Origin: Peristeroidobacter soli
Lineage (GTDB): Bacteria > Pseudomonadota > Gammaproteobacteria > Steroidobacterales > Steroidobacteraceae
Direction: 5' to 3'
Length of the DNA stretch: 64,000 nucleotides
NCBI RefSeq assembly: GCF_004138485.1
Contig: NZ_ML142848.1
Coordinates: forward strand, 1,648,640 to 1,712,639
Shown piece by piece: positions 48,918 through 58,744 of the stretch. Position 1 is the stretch's first letter; every line of letters begins with the position of its first letter. The notes under the pieces were generated by a model. That model was not told where the DNA came from. It was given only the letters and a program-made list of their open reading frames with translations, and made no database searches. Position numbers and translations under genes: made by a program.

Positions 48918-50324
48918 TCAGCGGCGCGCCTTCTTCGCAACTTGTTGCCAGCGTCCGGGATTGATCGTGAGCGCGCCGCCGGCATCGAAACGCAACAGCA
49001 ATGGATAACGGCCCGGCACGGTGAACTCGTTGGCGCTCACGGGCAGCAGCTCGACGGCCTCGTCCCGCGGGATCGCGTAGATGTCACGCTCGCCCGTGGC
49101 TCGACCGAACAACTTGCCGTCGGCCGCGGTCACGGTGAGTTTCGCGAACTGACTGAAGGGATAGTCGCCGGAATATTTGTTGAGTGCTTTCGCATCGGCG
49201 ACCGGGGTGCTCGACGGCACGGGTATCGTCGGCTGCTCGGGCGCGGCACTCAGAACCGCATCCCACATCACTTCGCCCGCGAGCAGGCCGAGGTTCACCA
49301 GAGAAATACGTTTATCCTCCGGCGGCGAGAGCTCCGCCGTGGACACGGCATATAGAACATCGCCGTCATACTCCGTCGCGAACGGCTGAATCGCGCGCCC
49401 CATCGACGTGTGTACTTGAACGGCGAGCCGCTGCAGCTCCCACGGCGCCAGCGCTTGATTGACGATGACCAGGCTGATCGTGGTGTTACGTCGTGCGTCG
49501 CCCGGAGCGGGCGGCGGCGGCCAACCGTCCTTGCGCGTGTTCATCGCGTCGGCCATCAAGTCCTTCGCCTTCAGCTCCTGCGGCCAGCCTGGCTCGCGAT
49601 TGCACTTGGGCACGCGGCCGTCGCGATCCGTAACGATGCCGAACGCATTGACGACGGTGAACGCGGCGATCTTCAAATCGCCGATCTGCCGGAATGCCCC
49701 GCCTTGACCGGAGTGCGCGTTACAACCGAACACCGCGCCGGTCATCACCAACCGTCCCGCGCCGTACGGGCCGACCGGATAAACGCCGGGCTGTACCGCG
49801 CGCAACGCGGCCTGAGCGAGCTTCTTGTCGGGATAGATTTCGTTGAGCCGGCGCGAGCCGAGGTCGTACACGATCGAGCCTTCGACCAGCCCGACGTTGT
49901 CCCAGCGTCCGCCGCGATAGCCTTCGTCGACGAAGGCCGTGTTGACCGCCGTGACGGTCTCGAGCCCGTACCATGAGCCGCCCGAGAACACGATGGCATC
50001 GAGCGCCGGCCGGTCGTAGCCCAGTTGCAGGAATTCGGGATTCACCGTGCCCGGGCCGCCGCCGCGCGCATCGATGGCCCCGTGCACCGGACGGGCGAAT
50101 CGAAACACCGTGACGCCGGTGGGGCCCTCGTCGTATTCGCCGGTGCCGATGCGGATCATCGGCCAGTCGAAGCGCAAGGCCGACGGCCCCTCCATGCCGG
50201 CATTCAACACCGGCTGTAAATTCGCCTGGGATGGCGGCGGCGCCGCAGCGGGCGTTACTGTGGATCCTGCGAGCGCCACGAGCGCACAGCAGAGTTTAGA
50301 AAACTTGGAGGCAGCGACGTGCAT
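48918..50324 (-). CDS. Secreted P1-family (DmpA-like) aminopeptidase
   Basis: 468 residues with a Sec signal (MHVAASKFSK...TPAAA). The DmpA/OAT fold is recognisable: VFSGGSWYGLETVTAVN, GAVFGCNAHSGQGGAF and ARRNTTISLVIVNQAL, where the Asn-Thr junction is the self-cleavage/nucleophile site (Thr instead of the Ser of Ochrobactrum DmpA). These N-terminal nucleophile enzymes are D-/L-aminopeptidases or beta-peptidases. A C-terminal extension of about 90 residues after VAWDAVLSAAPE-like context is not standard. Likely cotranscribed with the receptor at 48860. GGGGG precedes ATG 50324. Confidence 0.83.
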   Translation of the reverse strand: MHVAASKFSKLCCALVALAGSTVTPAAAPPPSQANLQPVLNAGMEGPSALRFDWPMIRIGTGEYDEGPTGVTVFRFARPVHGAIDARGGGPGTVNPEFLQLGYDRPALDAIVFSGGSWYGLETVTAVNTAFVDEGYRGGRWDNVGLVEGSIVYDLGSRRLNEIYPDKKLAQAALRAVQPGVYPVGPYGAGRLVMTGAVFGCNAHSGQGGAFRQIGDLKIAAFTVVNAFGIVTDRDGRVPKCNREPGWPQELKAKDLMADAMNTRKDGWPPPPAPGDARRNTTISLVIVNQALAPWELQRLAVQVHTSMGRAIQPFATEYDGDVLYAVSTAELSPPEDKRISLVNLGLLAGEVMWDAVLSAAPEQPTIPVPSSTPVADAKALNKYSGDYPFSQFAKLTVTAADGKLFGRATGERDIYAIPRDEAVELLPVSANEFTVPGRYPLLLRFDAGGALTINPGRWQQVAKKARR

Positions 50325-50673
50325 GGCCCCCAGTCTAGAAAGTCCGCAACGCTACCCCGCCGACTAGTTGTCACCAGCGTTGCGGTGTGGTCACCACCGG
50401 CTAGCGGCTCAGAACTCCTGCCACTCCACAACCGGCGCGGCGGCGACCGGCGCACGAGCAACCGGCTGATGCGCCGCTGCCGGAAACAGCCTGGGCCCGC
50501 ACCGGGGATCCCTTAGAGCACGAACTGAGGTCACATCCCGTCCGGGAAACCCCTTTGACAGCGCGATCAGCGCCAAGACTTTGTCTATCGGCGTCATCCG
50601 ATCAATCGATTTCTGTGATCTGTGTTCGCCGCGTACCTTGCGCCTCACCGACCGATGAAACAGGCGCTGACCG
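50325..50673. other. Intergenic region between P1 peptidase and catalase
   Basis: 349 bp between divergent genes. TTGACA at 50555-50560 is a possible -35 box for the catalase gene, but no good -10 follows at 16-18 bp. An open frame on the minus strand (50409-50747) overlaps the catalase start and looks non-coding. No OxyR or Fur site was convincing. Confidence 0.5.
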
Positions 50674-52221
50674 ATGAATAAAACGGATATCGAACCCGCG
50701 ACGGCTGTCACACTCACCACCAGTGCCGGCAACCCCGTCGCCGACAATCAAAACTCACTGAGCGCCGGGCCGCGCGGACCGCTGCTCCTGCAGGACTATC
50801 AATTAATAGAGAAGCTCGCTCATCAGAATCGCGAACGCATTCCCGAGCGCGTGGTGCACGCGAAGGGCTGGGGCGCTCATGGAACATTAACGGTGACAGG
50901 AGATATTTCCTCGTACACCAAGGCGAAGGTGTTACAGCCTGGCGCGAAGACCGATCTGATCCTGCGTTTCTCGACCGTCGCGGGCGAACTGGGCGCCGCC
51001 GACGCGGAACGCGACGTGCGCGGTTTCGCGCTGAAGTTTTATACGCCCGAAGGCAACTGGGACCTGGTGGGCAACAACACGCCGGTGTTCTTCATTCGCG
51101 ATCCGCTGAAGTTTCCGGATTTCATCCGCACGCAGAAGCGCCATCCGCGCACCAACCTTCGTTCGCCGACCGCGCAATGGGATTTCTGGTCGCTGTCGCC
51201 GGAGAGCCTGCATCAGATCACGATTCTGTTTTCGGACCGCGGCCTGCCGACTGACGTGCGCCACATGAATGGCTATGGCTCGCACACCTACAGTTTGATC
51301 AACGACGCCGGCGAGCGCGTCTGGGTGAAGTTTCATTTCAAGACCCGGCAGGGCCATCGTCACTGGACCAACGCCGAAGCGGCCCAGGTTGTCGGACGCA
51401 CGCGCGAAAGCACCCAGGAAGATCTGTTCTCCGCCATCGAGCAAGGCGACTTCCCGCGCTGGACGCTGCAAGTGCAGATCATGAACGAAGCGCAGGCGGC
51501 CTCGTGGTCGGAAGACACCGGGTTGAATCCGTTCGATCTCACCAAGGTGTGGCCGCATCGTGACTTTCCTTTGCTCGATGTCGGCGTGCTGGAGCTGAAT
51601 CGGAATGCCAGCAACTATTTCGCTGAGATCGAGCAGGTGGCGATGTCGCCTTCGAACATCGTGCCGGGCATCGGCTTCTCGCCCGATCGCGTGTTGCAAG
51701 CTCGTATCTTCAGCTATGCCGACGCGCATCGTTATCGTCTGGGCACGCACTATGAGGCGTTGCCGGTGAACGCGCCCAAATGTCCGGTGCATCATTATCA
51801 CAAGGATGGCTCGATGCGGTTCTTCCAGAACGACACCGGCAACAGCGACGCGTACTACGAGCCGAACTCGTTCAACGGTCCGAAGCAGGACCGGCGTTTC
51901 GCCGAGCCGCCTCTGCCGCTGCACGGCGCGGCCGATCGTTACGATCATCGCTCCGGCAATGATGATTTCGTTCAGCCAGGCAATCTGTTCCGTCTGTTCG
52001 ATCCAGCACAGCAGCAGCGACTGTTCGACAACATCGCGGCGGCGATGCAAGGCGTGCCAGAGTCCATCGTCCGACGCCAGCTCGCGTTGTTTACCAAGTG
52101 CGATCCCGCATACGGCGACGGTGTGCGTCGTGCGCTGAAGCTCGATCCGAGCGACGATGATCGGCTCAAAGGCACCAGCGCGACGGATGAAGCGAAGCAG
52201 AGCGACGCCATCGACGCCTGA
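50674..52221 (+). CDS. Monofunctional heme catalase (clade 3, small subunit)
   Basis: 515 residues; dismutates hydrogen peroxide in the cytoplasm. Catalytic His62 lies in [13 protein letters not shown], Asn135 in [11 protein letters not shown], and the proximal heme ligand Tyr348 in [15 protein letters not shown]. Length and the [18 protein letters not shown] segment match small-subunit NADPH-binding catalases. There is no signal peptide. It stands alone and is followed by two tandem terminators. Peroxide control is likely in general but not visible in the promoter. Confidence 0.96.
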   Translation: MNKTDIEPATAVTLTTSAGNPVADNQNSLSAGPRGPLLLQDYQLIEKLAHQNRERIPERVVHAKGWGAHGTLTVTGDISSYTKAKVLQPGAKTDLILRFSTVAGELGAADAERDVRGFALKFYTPEGNWDLVGNNTPVFFIRDPLKFPDFIRTQKRHPRTNLRSPTAQWDFWSLSPESLHQITILFSDRGLPTDVRHMNGYGSHTYSLINDAGERVWVKFHFKTRQGHRHWTNAEAAQVVGRTRESTQEDLFSAIEQGDFPRWTLQVQIMNEAQAASWSEDTGLNPFDLTKVWPHRDFPLLDVGVLELNRNASNYFAEIEQVAMSPSNIVPGIGFSPDRVLQARIFSYADAHRYRLGTHYEALPVNAPKCPVHHYHKDGSMRFFQNDTGNSDAYYEPNSFNGPKQDRRFAEPPLPLHGAADRYDHRSGNDDFVQPGNLFRLFDPAQQQRLFDNIAAAMQGVPESIVRRQLALFTKCDPAYGDGVRRALKLDPSDDDRLKGTSATDEAKQSDAIDA

Positions 52222-52250
52222 GTTTTCCTCGACTCCTCCTCCCTGCACTC

Positions 52251-52277
52251 GCCCCGCTCGACGCGGGGCATTTTTAT
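52251..52277 (+). terminator. Intrinsic terminator of the catalase gene
   Basis: Stem GCCCCGC (52251-52257) / GCGGGGC (52263-52269), loop TCGAC, followed by ATTTTTATT. Confidence 0.9.
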
Positions 52278-52291
52278 TCCAATCCACACTC

Positions 52292-52318
52292 GCCCCCGCC
52301 GAAGGCGGGGGCTTTATT
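52292..52318 (+). terminator. Second tandem terminator
   Basis: Stem GCCCCCGCC (52292-52300) / GGCGGGGGC (52304-52312), loop GAA, followed by TTTATT. It backs up the terminator 40 nt upstream and insulates the next gene. Confidence 0.85.
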
Positions 52319-52397
52319 CATTGGCCTTTCGAACCCGAAGACTGTGAGGACTGTTGTACGATAGAGCCCGTGCTTTCCCGTTCAGGCGCCGGTTCTC

Positions 52398-53207
52398 ATG
52401 AAGCAAGTCACCTCACAGGATGTCCAACTTCGCGTCGAACACACGCCCCGGCCGGGCGCGCCCGCGCTGTTGCTGCTGAATTCGCTGGGCACCTCGTTCG
52501 AAATGTGGGATGACCAGTTCGAAGCGCTGAGCGAGCGCTTCGAACTGATCCGCTTCGACGCGCGCGGCCATGGCAAATCTACAATCGGCACTCACAAAGA
52601 AGCGACCATCGATCTGCTGGCGACCGATGCGCTCAATGTGCTCGAGGCCTGCGGAGTCGCGCGTGCGCATCTTTGCGGTCTGTCCTTGGGCGGAATGATC
52701 GCGATGCATGTCGCCGCCAAGTGGCCGGATCGCGTGCTCAAGGCCGCGTTGTGTAATACCACGCCTCACATGCCACCCCGCGAGACCTGGGAGACGCGAA
52801 TTCAAATCGCGCTCACGCAAGGAACCGCTTCGTTGATCGAGGGCACGCTGGGGCGTTGGTTCACGCCGCAGTTTCATCAAACGCATCCCGAGAAGGTCGA
52901 CAAGATCCGTACGTTACTTCGGGAGACTTCGCCACAAGGCTACGCAGCCTGTTGCGCGGCCATTCGCGACATGGATCAGCGCGAGTCGATCAAGAACATC
53001 ACCGCGAAGACGCTGATCATCGGCGGCACGCAGGACGCGGGGACGATGCCTGCACAGGCGGAATCGATGGCGAAGGCGATTCCAGAGTCGAAGCTGGTGC
53101 TGTTGGAGGCCGCGCACTTGTCGAACGTCGAGCGCTCCGACGAATTCACCGCGACCTTGATCGAGTTCCTGCAGGGCGAATTGGCGCCGCCCGTGACGCA
53201 GGCTTGA
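52398..53207 (+). CDS. pcaD: 3-oxoadipate enol-lactonase
   Basis: 269-residue alpha/beta hydrolase close to PcaD of the beta-ketoadipate pathway, which opens 3-oxoadipate enol-lactone in protocatechuate degradation. Landmarks: LLLLNSLGTSFEMWDDQFEAL, FDARGHGKST, nucleophile elbow CGLSLGGMIA, GGTQDAGTM with the acid and AAHLSNVERSDEF with the catalytic His. No other pca gene is nearby, so the true substrate could be a related lactone or ester. The TetR gene ends 6 nt away on the opposite strand and may control it or something further left. Confidence 0.85.
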   Translation: MKQVTSQDVQLRVEHTPRPGAPALLLLNSLGTSFEMWDDQFEALSERFELIRFDARGHGKSTIGTHKEATIDLLATDALNVLEACGVARAHLCGLSLGGMIAMHVAAKWPDRVLKAALCNTTPHMPPRETWETRIQIALTQGTASLIEGTLGRWFTPQFHQTHPEKVDKIRTLLRETSPQGYAACCAAIRDMDQRESIKNITAKTLIIGGTQDAGTMPAQAESMAKAIPESKLVLLEAAHLSNVERSDEFTATLIEFLQGELAPPVTQA

Positions 53208-53213
53208 CAAATG

Positions 53214-53759
53214 TTATGCCGCGCCCAGCTTCTTCAGTAAAGCGGCGCGCTGCTCGGAGCTGATCTCGTAACAGCTGAACAGATCGGCCAGCCACATTCC
53301 GTCGGCCACCAGCCGCAGATGCAATTCCTCGAGCGACGTTTCGCCCGGCAACGCATCCGGGTGAGACATATTCAGGCGTGCCCGCACGCGCCCGGCCAGC
53401 TCCGGCTGCGCCGTGCAAATGATGGTCAGGGCTTTGAACACCTGCTCATCCTTCGGCAGCTCGCCCATGCGCGACACGACCTGCAAATAAGCCTTGGCGA
53501 GGCTGCCACCCGCGGCCTGACGCTCGACTTCCAGTTGCAGCTGTTCGGCGAGGTAATCGGCCAGCGCTTCGAGCAGGGAATTCTTGGAGTCGAAGTAGTA
53601 CAGCAACCCGCCTTTGCTGACGTGCGCGGCTTCGGCGACAGCCTCCAGCGTCAAGGCGGTGGTGCCCTTCTTCAGCACCAGGGCCGCGGCGGCATCCAAC
53701 AATTGTTGCCGTCGATGGCTCGCGGCACGGGCACGAACAGTGGAAGGAATCGTGGACAT
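53214..53759 (-). CDS. TetR family transcriptional regulator
   Basis: 181 residues from ATG 53759 (the frame is open to 53795). N-terminal TetR HTH: RRQQLLDAAAALVLKKGTTALTLEAVAEAAHVSKGGLLYYF, which is the canonical 47-residue DNA-binding motif. The C-terminal helices form the usual ligand pocket and dimer interface. The next sequence leftwards of its start, 53888-54103, is a piece of an RND pump, so this regulator probably once controlled a now-deleted efflux operon. Confidence 0.93.
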   Translation of the reverse strand: MSTIPSTVRARAASHRRQQLLDAAAALVLKKGTTALTLEAVAEAAHVSKGGLLYYFDSKNSLLEALADYLAEQLQLEVERQAAGGSLAKAYLQVVSRMGELPKDEQVFKALTIICTAQPELAGRVRARLNMSHPDALPGETSLEELHLRLVADGMWLADLFSCYEISSEQRAALLKKLGAA

Positions 53760-53887
53760 GACACCCAGGGTTGCGACGGAACACACGCTTATCAAGACGC
53801 CGGCGCGGGCCTTAGGGGAATGCCTAAGGCCCGCGCCAGGTGTCGTGGATAGCGAATTGGACAGGCGCTGGCCGCCTCAGTTCCGCC

Positions 53888-54103
53888 TTACACCGGCACC
53901 ATGAACAGTGTGAGCAGCGTCCCGACGATCATGCCGGTCACCAGCACGATGCCGATACTGTTCCGCGCCTCGGCTGCCGGGCCCGAAACCAACACCAGCG
54001 GGAAGTGCCCGAACACAGTGGCTGCCGAGGTCATCAGCACCGGTCGCAAACGGGTCAGCGACGCCTCACGCAGAACAGGGTCCACCTCGTGCCGGCCAAG
54101 CAG
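53888..54103 (-). pseudogene. Fragment of an RND efflux pump (AcrB-like)
   Basis: The minus-strand frame reads REASLTRLRPVLMTSAATVF, then GHFPLVLVSGPAAEARNSIG and IVLVTGMIVGTLLTLFMVPV. This is the conserved last TM pair of AcrB/MexB/CzcA-type pumps. The frame stops straight after MVPV where a full pump would have 10-30 more residues, and upstream it is cut by the CHAD gene at 54107. It is a remnant of about 70 residues out of more than 1000. Confidence 0.8.
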
Positions 54104-54106
54104 TAA

Positions 54107-54997
54107 TTATTCGCTGCGCCAGAGCTGCCAGTACTGACCGATGCGTTTCACGAAACGACGCGGCTTTTCTTCGAAAATCCGGGCGCCCAGCTCGCAGGCC
54201 TTGTCCTGTAACCTGGTGCGGCGACGGTCCAGCACCGCAACCAAAGCATCGTAGTCCTGGCGCTCGAACGCGTCCTGATGGGCGGTGAGCCTGGCATGCA
54301 ATACCGCGAGGTCGTGATCGTCGCCCAGATGTTCGGACAGCTTGTGAACCTGACCGGCCAGCTCTGGCAACAGCCCCGGCCAGGCCGGCTCCAGGATCTG
54401 CAGCTGATGCCATAGATATTTCACTTGTTTGCGCCAGTCGTGCAGATCCTCGCTGAGCCGCGAGCGGGCAGCCCGTTTCATTTTCTTCCGGCCGCCGCGA
54501 TAGATACGTTGCAACCCGCCGCCGATGACCTGCCAGTCATCGCCTGCCATGTTCCACCGGCTGCTGCGAGCCGCCACTTCGCGCAACGCCTTGCGTTGCT
54601 TGTTCATCAAGGTCTGCGTGATGGCCTGGCGGGCCGATGTTTGTTCCTGACGCAGCACGCGCCGGAATTTGTCCAGTTTCAGCGAACGAGTGGCCGGCTC
54701 GAAGCGTTCGACCAGATCGTCCAGCGCGACGCTCAGCACTTTGCTGTCGCGGGCGACCCCCAACGGCCTGGCGGCATCGCGCAGGGCGATGTTTTCGCGT
54801 CGATACGCGATCTCGCCGATCGTCTCCCGCAACAACCGGAGTGCGGCCCGGGATTTCTTCAGCTGCTTGCGCGCGTCGTGAATGTGCGCGTCGGTGACTC
54901 TTTTCCGATGGAGCGAGTCGCCGGCGCCGGCCAGCCACTCCTGAAAAATTCGCCGCACCCCGGACAGACCCGCTTCGTCAGGTTGCAACTCGGCCAT
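54107..54997 (-). CDS. CHAD domain protein (polyphosphate-binding)
   Basis: 296 residues, nearly all one CHAD domain: two helical bundles lined with basic residues (HDARKQLKKSRAALRLLRETIG, then LHDWRKQVKYLWHQLQILEP). Conserved His and Arg/Lys in HDARKxLKKxRA-like helices bind polyphosphate, and CHAD proteins localise to polyphosphate granules. It starts 3 nt after the pyrophosphatase stop, so the two are cotranscribed. There is no CYTH catalytic domain, which often precedes CHAD. Confidence 0.92.
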   Translation of the reverse strand: MAELQPDEAGLSGVRRIFQEWLAGAGDSLHRKRVTDAHIHDARKQLKKSRAALRLLRETIGEIAYRRENIALRDAARPLGVARDSKVLSVALDDLVERFEPATRSLKLDKFRRVLRQEQTSARQAITQTLMNKQRKALREVAARSSRWNMAGDDWQVIGGGLQRIYRGGRKKMKRAARSRLSEDLHDWRKQVKYLWHQLQILEPAWPGLLPELAGQVHKLSEHLGDDHDLAVLHARLTAHQDAFERQDYDALVAVLDRRRTRLQDKACELGARIFEEKPRRFVKRIGQYWQLWRSE

Positions 54998-55000
54998 CGG

Positions 55001-55549
55001 TTACGTGCCCTTCGTCTTTGCAAACTCGCGGACGGCGTCGCGAAACATCTTCTGCGCCTGCCGTGCACCGCCGCGTCCCGTGATCCTGAACTCACGGCCC
55101 TGCGCCCGATTATACGACGACAGAAAATGTTCGATATCCCGCAGACGCTGCGAGTCCAGCTGCTCGAGCCGGGTTATTGCCGGTTTGTTTACGGGCGTCT
55201 CGATGGTCGCGAGCAGCCGGTCGTTGCGGATCGTCTTGCGCCCTTCCTTCTGCACCGCCTTGAGTACCCCGATCAGGTGTACGTAAACCAGGCAGCCAGG
55301 AAACAGCGGTGCCTCGCTCAGCACCATCACATCCAGCGCATCGCCGTCCTCGGCACAGGTGGATGGAATGGAGCCGAAGTCATGAGGAAAGGACATGCCG
55401 GCCGGCAGGATGCGACTCAGTTTGAGCAGGCCGAGCCTGGCATCGAATTTGTACTTGTTACGACTGCCCTTGGGCGTGTCGATCACGACGCGCACCAGGC
55501 CGGTATCCGGATCCAGCGCGGGCAGCTCCATGGGAGAGGGATTGGACAT
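55001..55549 (-). CDS. ppa: Inorganic pyrophosphatase
   Basis: 182 residues, soluble family-I type. Hydrolyses PPi to 2 Pi with Mg. Active-site segments: RVVIDTPKGSRNKYKF (Glu usual at this site is replaced by Asp), FPHDFGSIPSTCAEDGDALDVMVL with the metal-binding D-G-D-x-x-D, and later Lys-rich KAVQKEGRKTIRNDRLLA. The sequence is diverged from typical housekeeping Ppa (for instance DGDALDV rather than DGDPLDV), suggesting a second, specialised paralogue. Operon with the CHAD gene points to polyphosphate/PPi metabolism. Confidence 0.88.
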   Translation of the reverse strand: MSNPSPMELPALDPDTGLVRVVIDTPKGSRNKYKFDARLGLLKLSRILPAGMSFPHDFGSIPSTCAEDGDALDVMVLSEAPLFPGCLVYVHLIGVLKAVQKEGRKTIRNDRLLATIETPVNKPAITRLEQLDSQRLRDIEHFLSSYNRAQGREFRITGRGGARQAQKMFRDAVREFAKTKGT

Positions 55550-55638
55550 GGCTGCCTCCTGGTAAATGCAAGAGGCGAGCCCGGCGGTGAGTTCCCGGAA
55601 ACAACCCGGCGACGGCCGAAGCCGCCGCCGGCAGGGGG

Positions 55639-58494
55639 TCAGAAGCGGACGCGGGCGCCGAAATAATATTGGCGGCCGGTGTTGTGGTAGAGCACGACCC
55701 GATCGTCCGTATCGATATAGAAATCCTGGAACTCGTCGGTCAGGTTCAAGGCTTCGAGCGTGATCGACAGCGCGTCGGTGACTTTATAGGACGCCGATGC
55801 GTCGACCGTCAGCGACGAATTCACGCCCTCTTCGCTGCTGCTCTCGCGAGCTCCGCCGGCGAACGCCGTGACATAGCCGGAGCGATACGACACCGAACCA
55901 CGCAGACTCAGACGGTCGTCTTCATAGAACAGCGTGCCATTCGCGGAATCCTTGGACAGGTTCGTCAGCGGGCCGCTCACGGGCGCGCTGCCCCCTGGAC
56001 CGGGATACTCGATATCGGCATCGACATAGGTGTAGTTGGCGAGCACACCCAGGTTGGACAGGAAGCCCGGCAGGAACCGCAACTGATGCTGATAGTTGAG
56101 CTCGAAGCCATTGATCTTGCCGCCCTCGCCATTGACGACGCGGCGATACTCGAACAGATCGCCGGGCTGCACGTTGGTGCCATTCAACAGGCTGGCCGGC
56201 AGGCCCAGCGACGAGAACGGCACCGAGTCCGCGATGCTGGTGCCGCTCAGCGTGCTGATGTCTTTTTGGAACAAGCCGACCGACAGCATCGAGCCCGGCG
56301 CGAAATACCATTCCGCGGCCAGGTCCAGATTGGTGGCCTTGGTGGGATCGAGGAACGGATTGCCGGTGTTGTACACGCGATTCGACGGCAGGATGGTCAG
56401 CGATCCGCCCGGCGACAACGACGCCAGCGTGGGCCGCGTGATGACCTTGGCGGCGCTGAAGCGAACCACCACGTCCTGGACCAGTTCAGCCGCCAGATTC
56501 AACGACGGCAGCCAGTTGCCATACTCTCGCTCCACCCGCAGCGGACTGATGTCGACCGAGCCGTTCGGATTGGTGATCGCCGCGTAACCCAAGGTGTCCT
56601 GCTTGGTGCGCGCATAGCGCAGACCGACATCGCCACGCAGTGTGATCGGCCCCACCGGCACCTCGAAGTTGGCTTGCACGAAACCGGCATACGCATCTTC
56701 TGTCACCGAGGCCCAGTTGCTGCGCGCGGTCGCATTCTCGATGCCATACATGCGCAGATCGATGCTCTGCCCGTTGATGGTAGTGACGCAGTCACAATAC
56801 AAATTCAGCTGCGACACCATCGCGTCGTAGTTGGGAATGACGTAGCTGCCGTAGTTGGGATCGCCGGTCAACGCGCTCAACGTCATCGTCAGGCTGCTGA
56901 GCTGATCCGCAGTCAATGTCGGCGTCTGCGTTTCGGCGACGGCGCGGCGATACTCGCGACTGTCGTATTCAAACTTCCGGGCCTCGCCGCCGAAGGACAC
57001 GCGCAGCTCCGGCACGATGGTCCAATCCGCCACCAGCTTGGTGCTGGTGAATTCGTTGTCGGCGTAGTTGCGCCGGATCCGCAGATCCGACACGCCATTG
57101 GTCATGGTCCACGCCGCCGGATCGGTCGGATCGAAACCCAGATTGATGACGGGCTCGCGACTGTTGGCACGATAGTCCCACGAATAGCCGTCGCTGTTGG
57201 CGCGATCCAGCGTGATCGTGGTCTGCACCGGGTTGCTGAAGGCGGACTGCGAATGGCCGACGAACGCCGTGGTCTTGAAACTGTCGGTGAACTGATATTC
57301 GAAGGCCGCGGTGTATTGCTGGAACTGCGTTTCGAGCTCGTCGTAGCGCGACTCGATGCGCATGTCGACATCGTCGAACACGCCGTACACCAGCTCGTTC
57401 TGAGCGTTCACCGCGCCGTCGCGGATGATGGTGAAGGGCTTGCCGCCAGCCGACGCCGTGCGACTGAACGACAGCGCTTCGATATAGTTTTCGGCGCGTG
57501 AGGTCTGGGCGTTCGAGTACAGCGCATCGATCGTGAGCATGGCGCGATCGGACGCGCGCCACTGCAACGAACCGGTCACGCCCAGACGTTCGATTTCGTA
57601 CTGCCAGTTGTCGTAGCGGGGAATGCGGGGATGATAGAGCAGTTGATCCCAGTTGCCGCCGTTGCCGGCCGGCGAAGCATTGATCTGCGCGATGCTGTAG
57701 CCAGGCAGGGTCGAGGCCGCATTGAAACCGCCGTTCGCTCCCGACGGTCCCCAGCGCACGGTGCTGTGCCCTTCTTCCAGGACATCGCGCTGAGACCAGG
57801 CGACGGATACCAGCGCACCCAGCGTCGAAGCTTCGTTCTGCCAGCTCAGCAGGCCCGCGAGACGCGGATCGGTCGATTCGGACAGATCGTTGTAGCCGCC
57901 TTGCGCCGAGCCGGCCATCACCCACTGATCGGTGAAGTCGAGCGGGCGCGCGGTCTGCAGATCCACGGTCGCGCCGAGCGAGCCTTCCTCGACATCCGCC
58001 GACGCCGTCTTGCGAACGGTGATGGAGTTGAACAGCTCGGAGGCGAACACGTTGAAATCGAAACCGCGGCCGCGGTTGACTCCGCCATTGGCATCCGCGC
58101 CGCCCGTAGTCGCCACCGCTTCCATGCCGTTGATACGAACCCGTGTGAAATCCGGCCCGAGGCCGCGCACCGACAAGGATCGACCTTCGCCGCCATCGCG
58201 GGAGATCGCGACGCCCGGCACACGCTGAATCGACTCGGCCAGGTTGTTGTCGGGAAAATCCGCGATGTCCTCGGCCTTGATGACGTCGACGACGCCGCTG
58301 GCGGCGCGCTTTTCATCCTGGGCCGCATTGACGCTGCCACGAAAGCCCGTCACCACCACTTCCTCGAGGCCGCCTTCACTGCCGACTGAAGTGTCCGCAG
58401 TCTGCGACGCTTCCTGCGCATGCGCGGCCCCTGCGCACAGCGCGGCGATCGCCAGAGCCAGGACCGGCGAGCGCCGGTGAATCGGATGAGACAC
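55639..58494 (-). CDS. Large TonB-dependent receptor (Caulobacter-type)
   Basis: 951 residues from GTG 58494, preceded by GGGGGAAA; ATG 58536 would add 14 residues. Signal peptide MSHPIHRRSPVLALAIAALC..AHAQ. Then GGLEEVVVTGFRGSVNAAQD, VIKAEDIADFPDNNLAESI and GEGRSLSVRGLGPDFTRVRI, the fixed opening of the large receptor class that imports oligosaccharides and other bulky ligands. Barrel ends in a terminal Phe (FGARVRF). It is divergent from the MFS transporter and likely brings uronate-containing sugars or sugar acids through the outer membrane for that locus. Confidence 0.93.
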   Translation of the reverse strand: MSHPIHRRSPVLALAIAALCAGAAHAQEASQTADTSVGSEGGLEEVVVTGFRGSVNAAQDEKRAASGVVDVIKAEDIADFPDNNLAESIQRVPGVAISRDGGEGRSLSVRGLGPDFTRVRINGMEAVATTGGADANGGVNRGRGFDFNVFASELFNSITVRKTASADVEEGSLGATVDLQTARPLDFTDQWVMAGSAQGGYNDLSESTDPRLAGLLSWQNEASTLGALVSVAWSQRDVLEEGHSTVRWGPSGANGGFNAASTLPGYSIAQINASPAGNGGNWDQLLYHPRIPRYDNWQYEIERLGVTGSLQWRASDRAMLTIDALYSNAQTSRAENYIEALSFSRTASAGGKPFTIIRDGAVNAQNELVYGVFDDVDMRIESRYDELETQFQQYTAAFEYQFTDSFKTTAFVGHSQSAFSNPVQTTITLDRANSDGYSWDYRANSREPVINLGFDPTDPAAWTMTNGVSDLRIRRNYADNEFTSTKLVADWTIVPELRVSFGGEARKFEYDSREYRRAVAETQTPTLTADQLSSLTMTLSALTGDPNYGSYVIPNYDAMVSQLNLYCDCVTTINGQSIDLRMYGIENATARSNWASVTEDAYAGFVQANFEVPVGPITLRGDVGLRYARTKQDTLGYAAITNPNGSVDISPLRVEREYGNWLPSLNLAAELVQDVVVRFSAAKVITRPTLASLSPGGSLTILPSNRVYNTGNPFLDPTKATNLDLAAEWYFAPGSMLSVGLFQKDISTLSGTSIADSVPFSSLGLPASLLNGTNVQPGDLFEYRRVVNGEGGKINGFELNYQHQLRFLPGFLSNLGVLANYTYVDADIEYPGPGGSAPVSGPLTNLSKDSANGTLFYEDDRLSLRGSVSYRSGYVTAFAGGARESSSEEGVNSSLTVDASASYKVTDALSITLEALNLTDEFQDFYIDTDDRVVLYHNTGRQYYFGARVRF

Positions 58495-58744
58495 GATAGG
58501 TTTCCCCCAAACTGCGACGCTCGTTGGCGGCGTCATTCGATGTTCGACCGGCCGGGGTGTGCCCCTCGGCGCTGGAGTTACCTTAGTGCCGTCGCCGTGA
58601 CGAAAGCGAATTCCATGTCGGCATCGCCCGATGCGGTTTTGGCAATGATGCCGCCCGTGGATCGATCCATAGAGTATTTGACTTAGACGCCCCGGCGCCC
58701 ACCGCCTAGCATCCGGCAACACTACGAGAACGACGAGGGGGAGC

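Noticed and set aside
50409-50747. Minus-strand 112-codon frame across the catalase start
   Set aside because: Overlaps the catalase N-terminus and has no motif or ribosome site.
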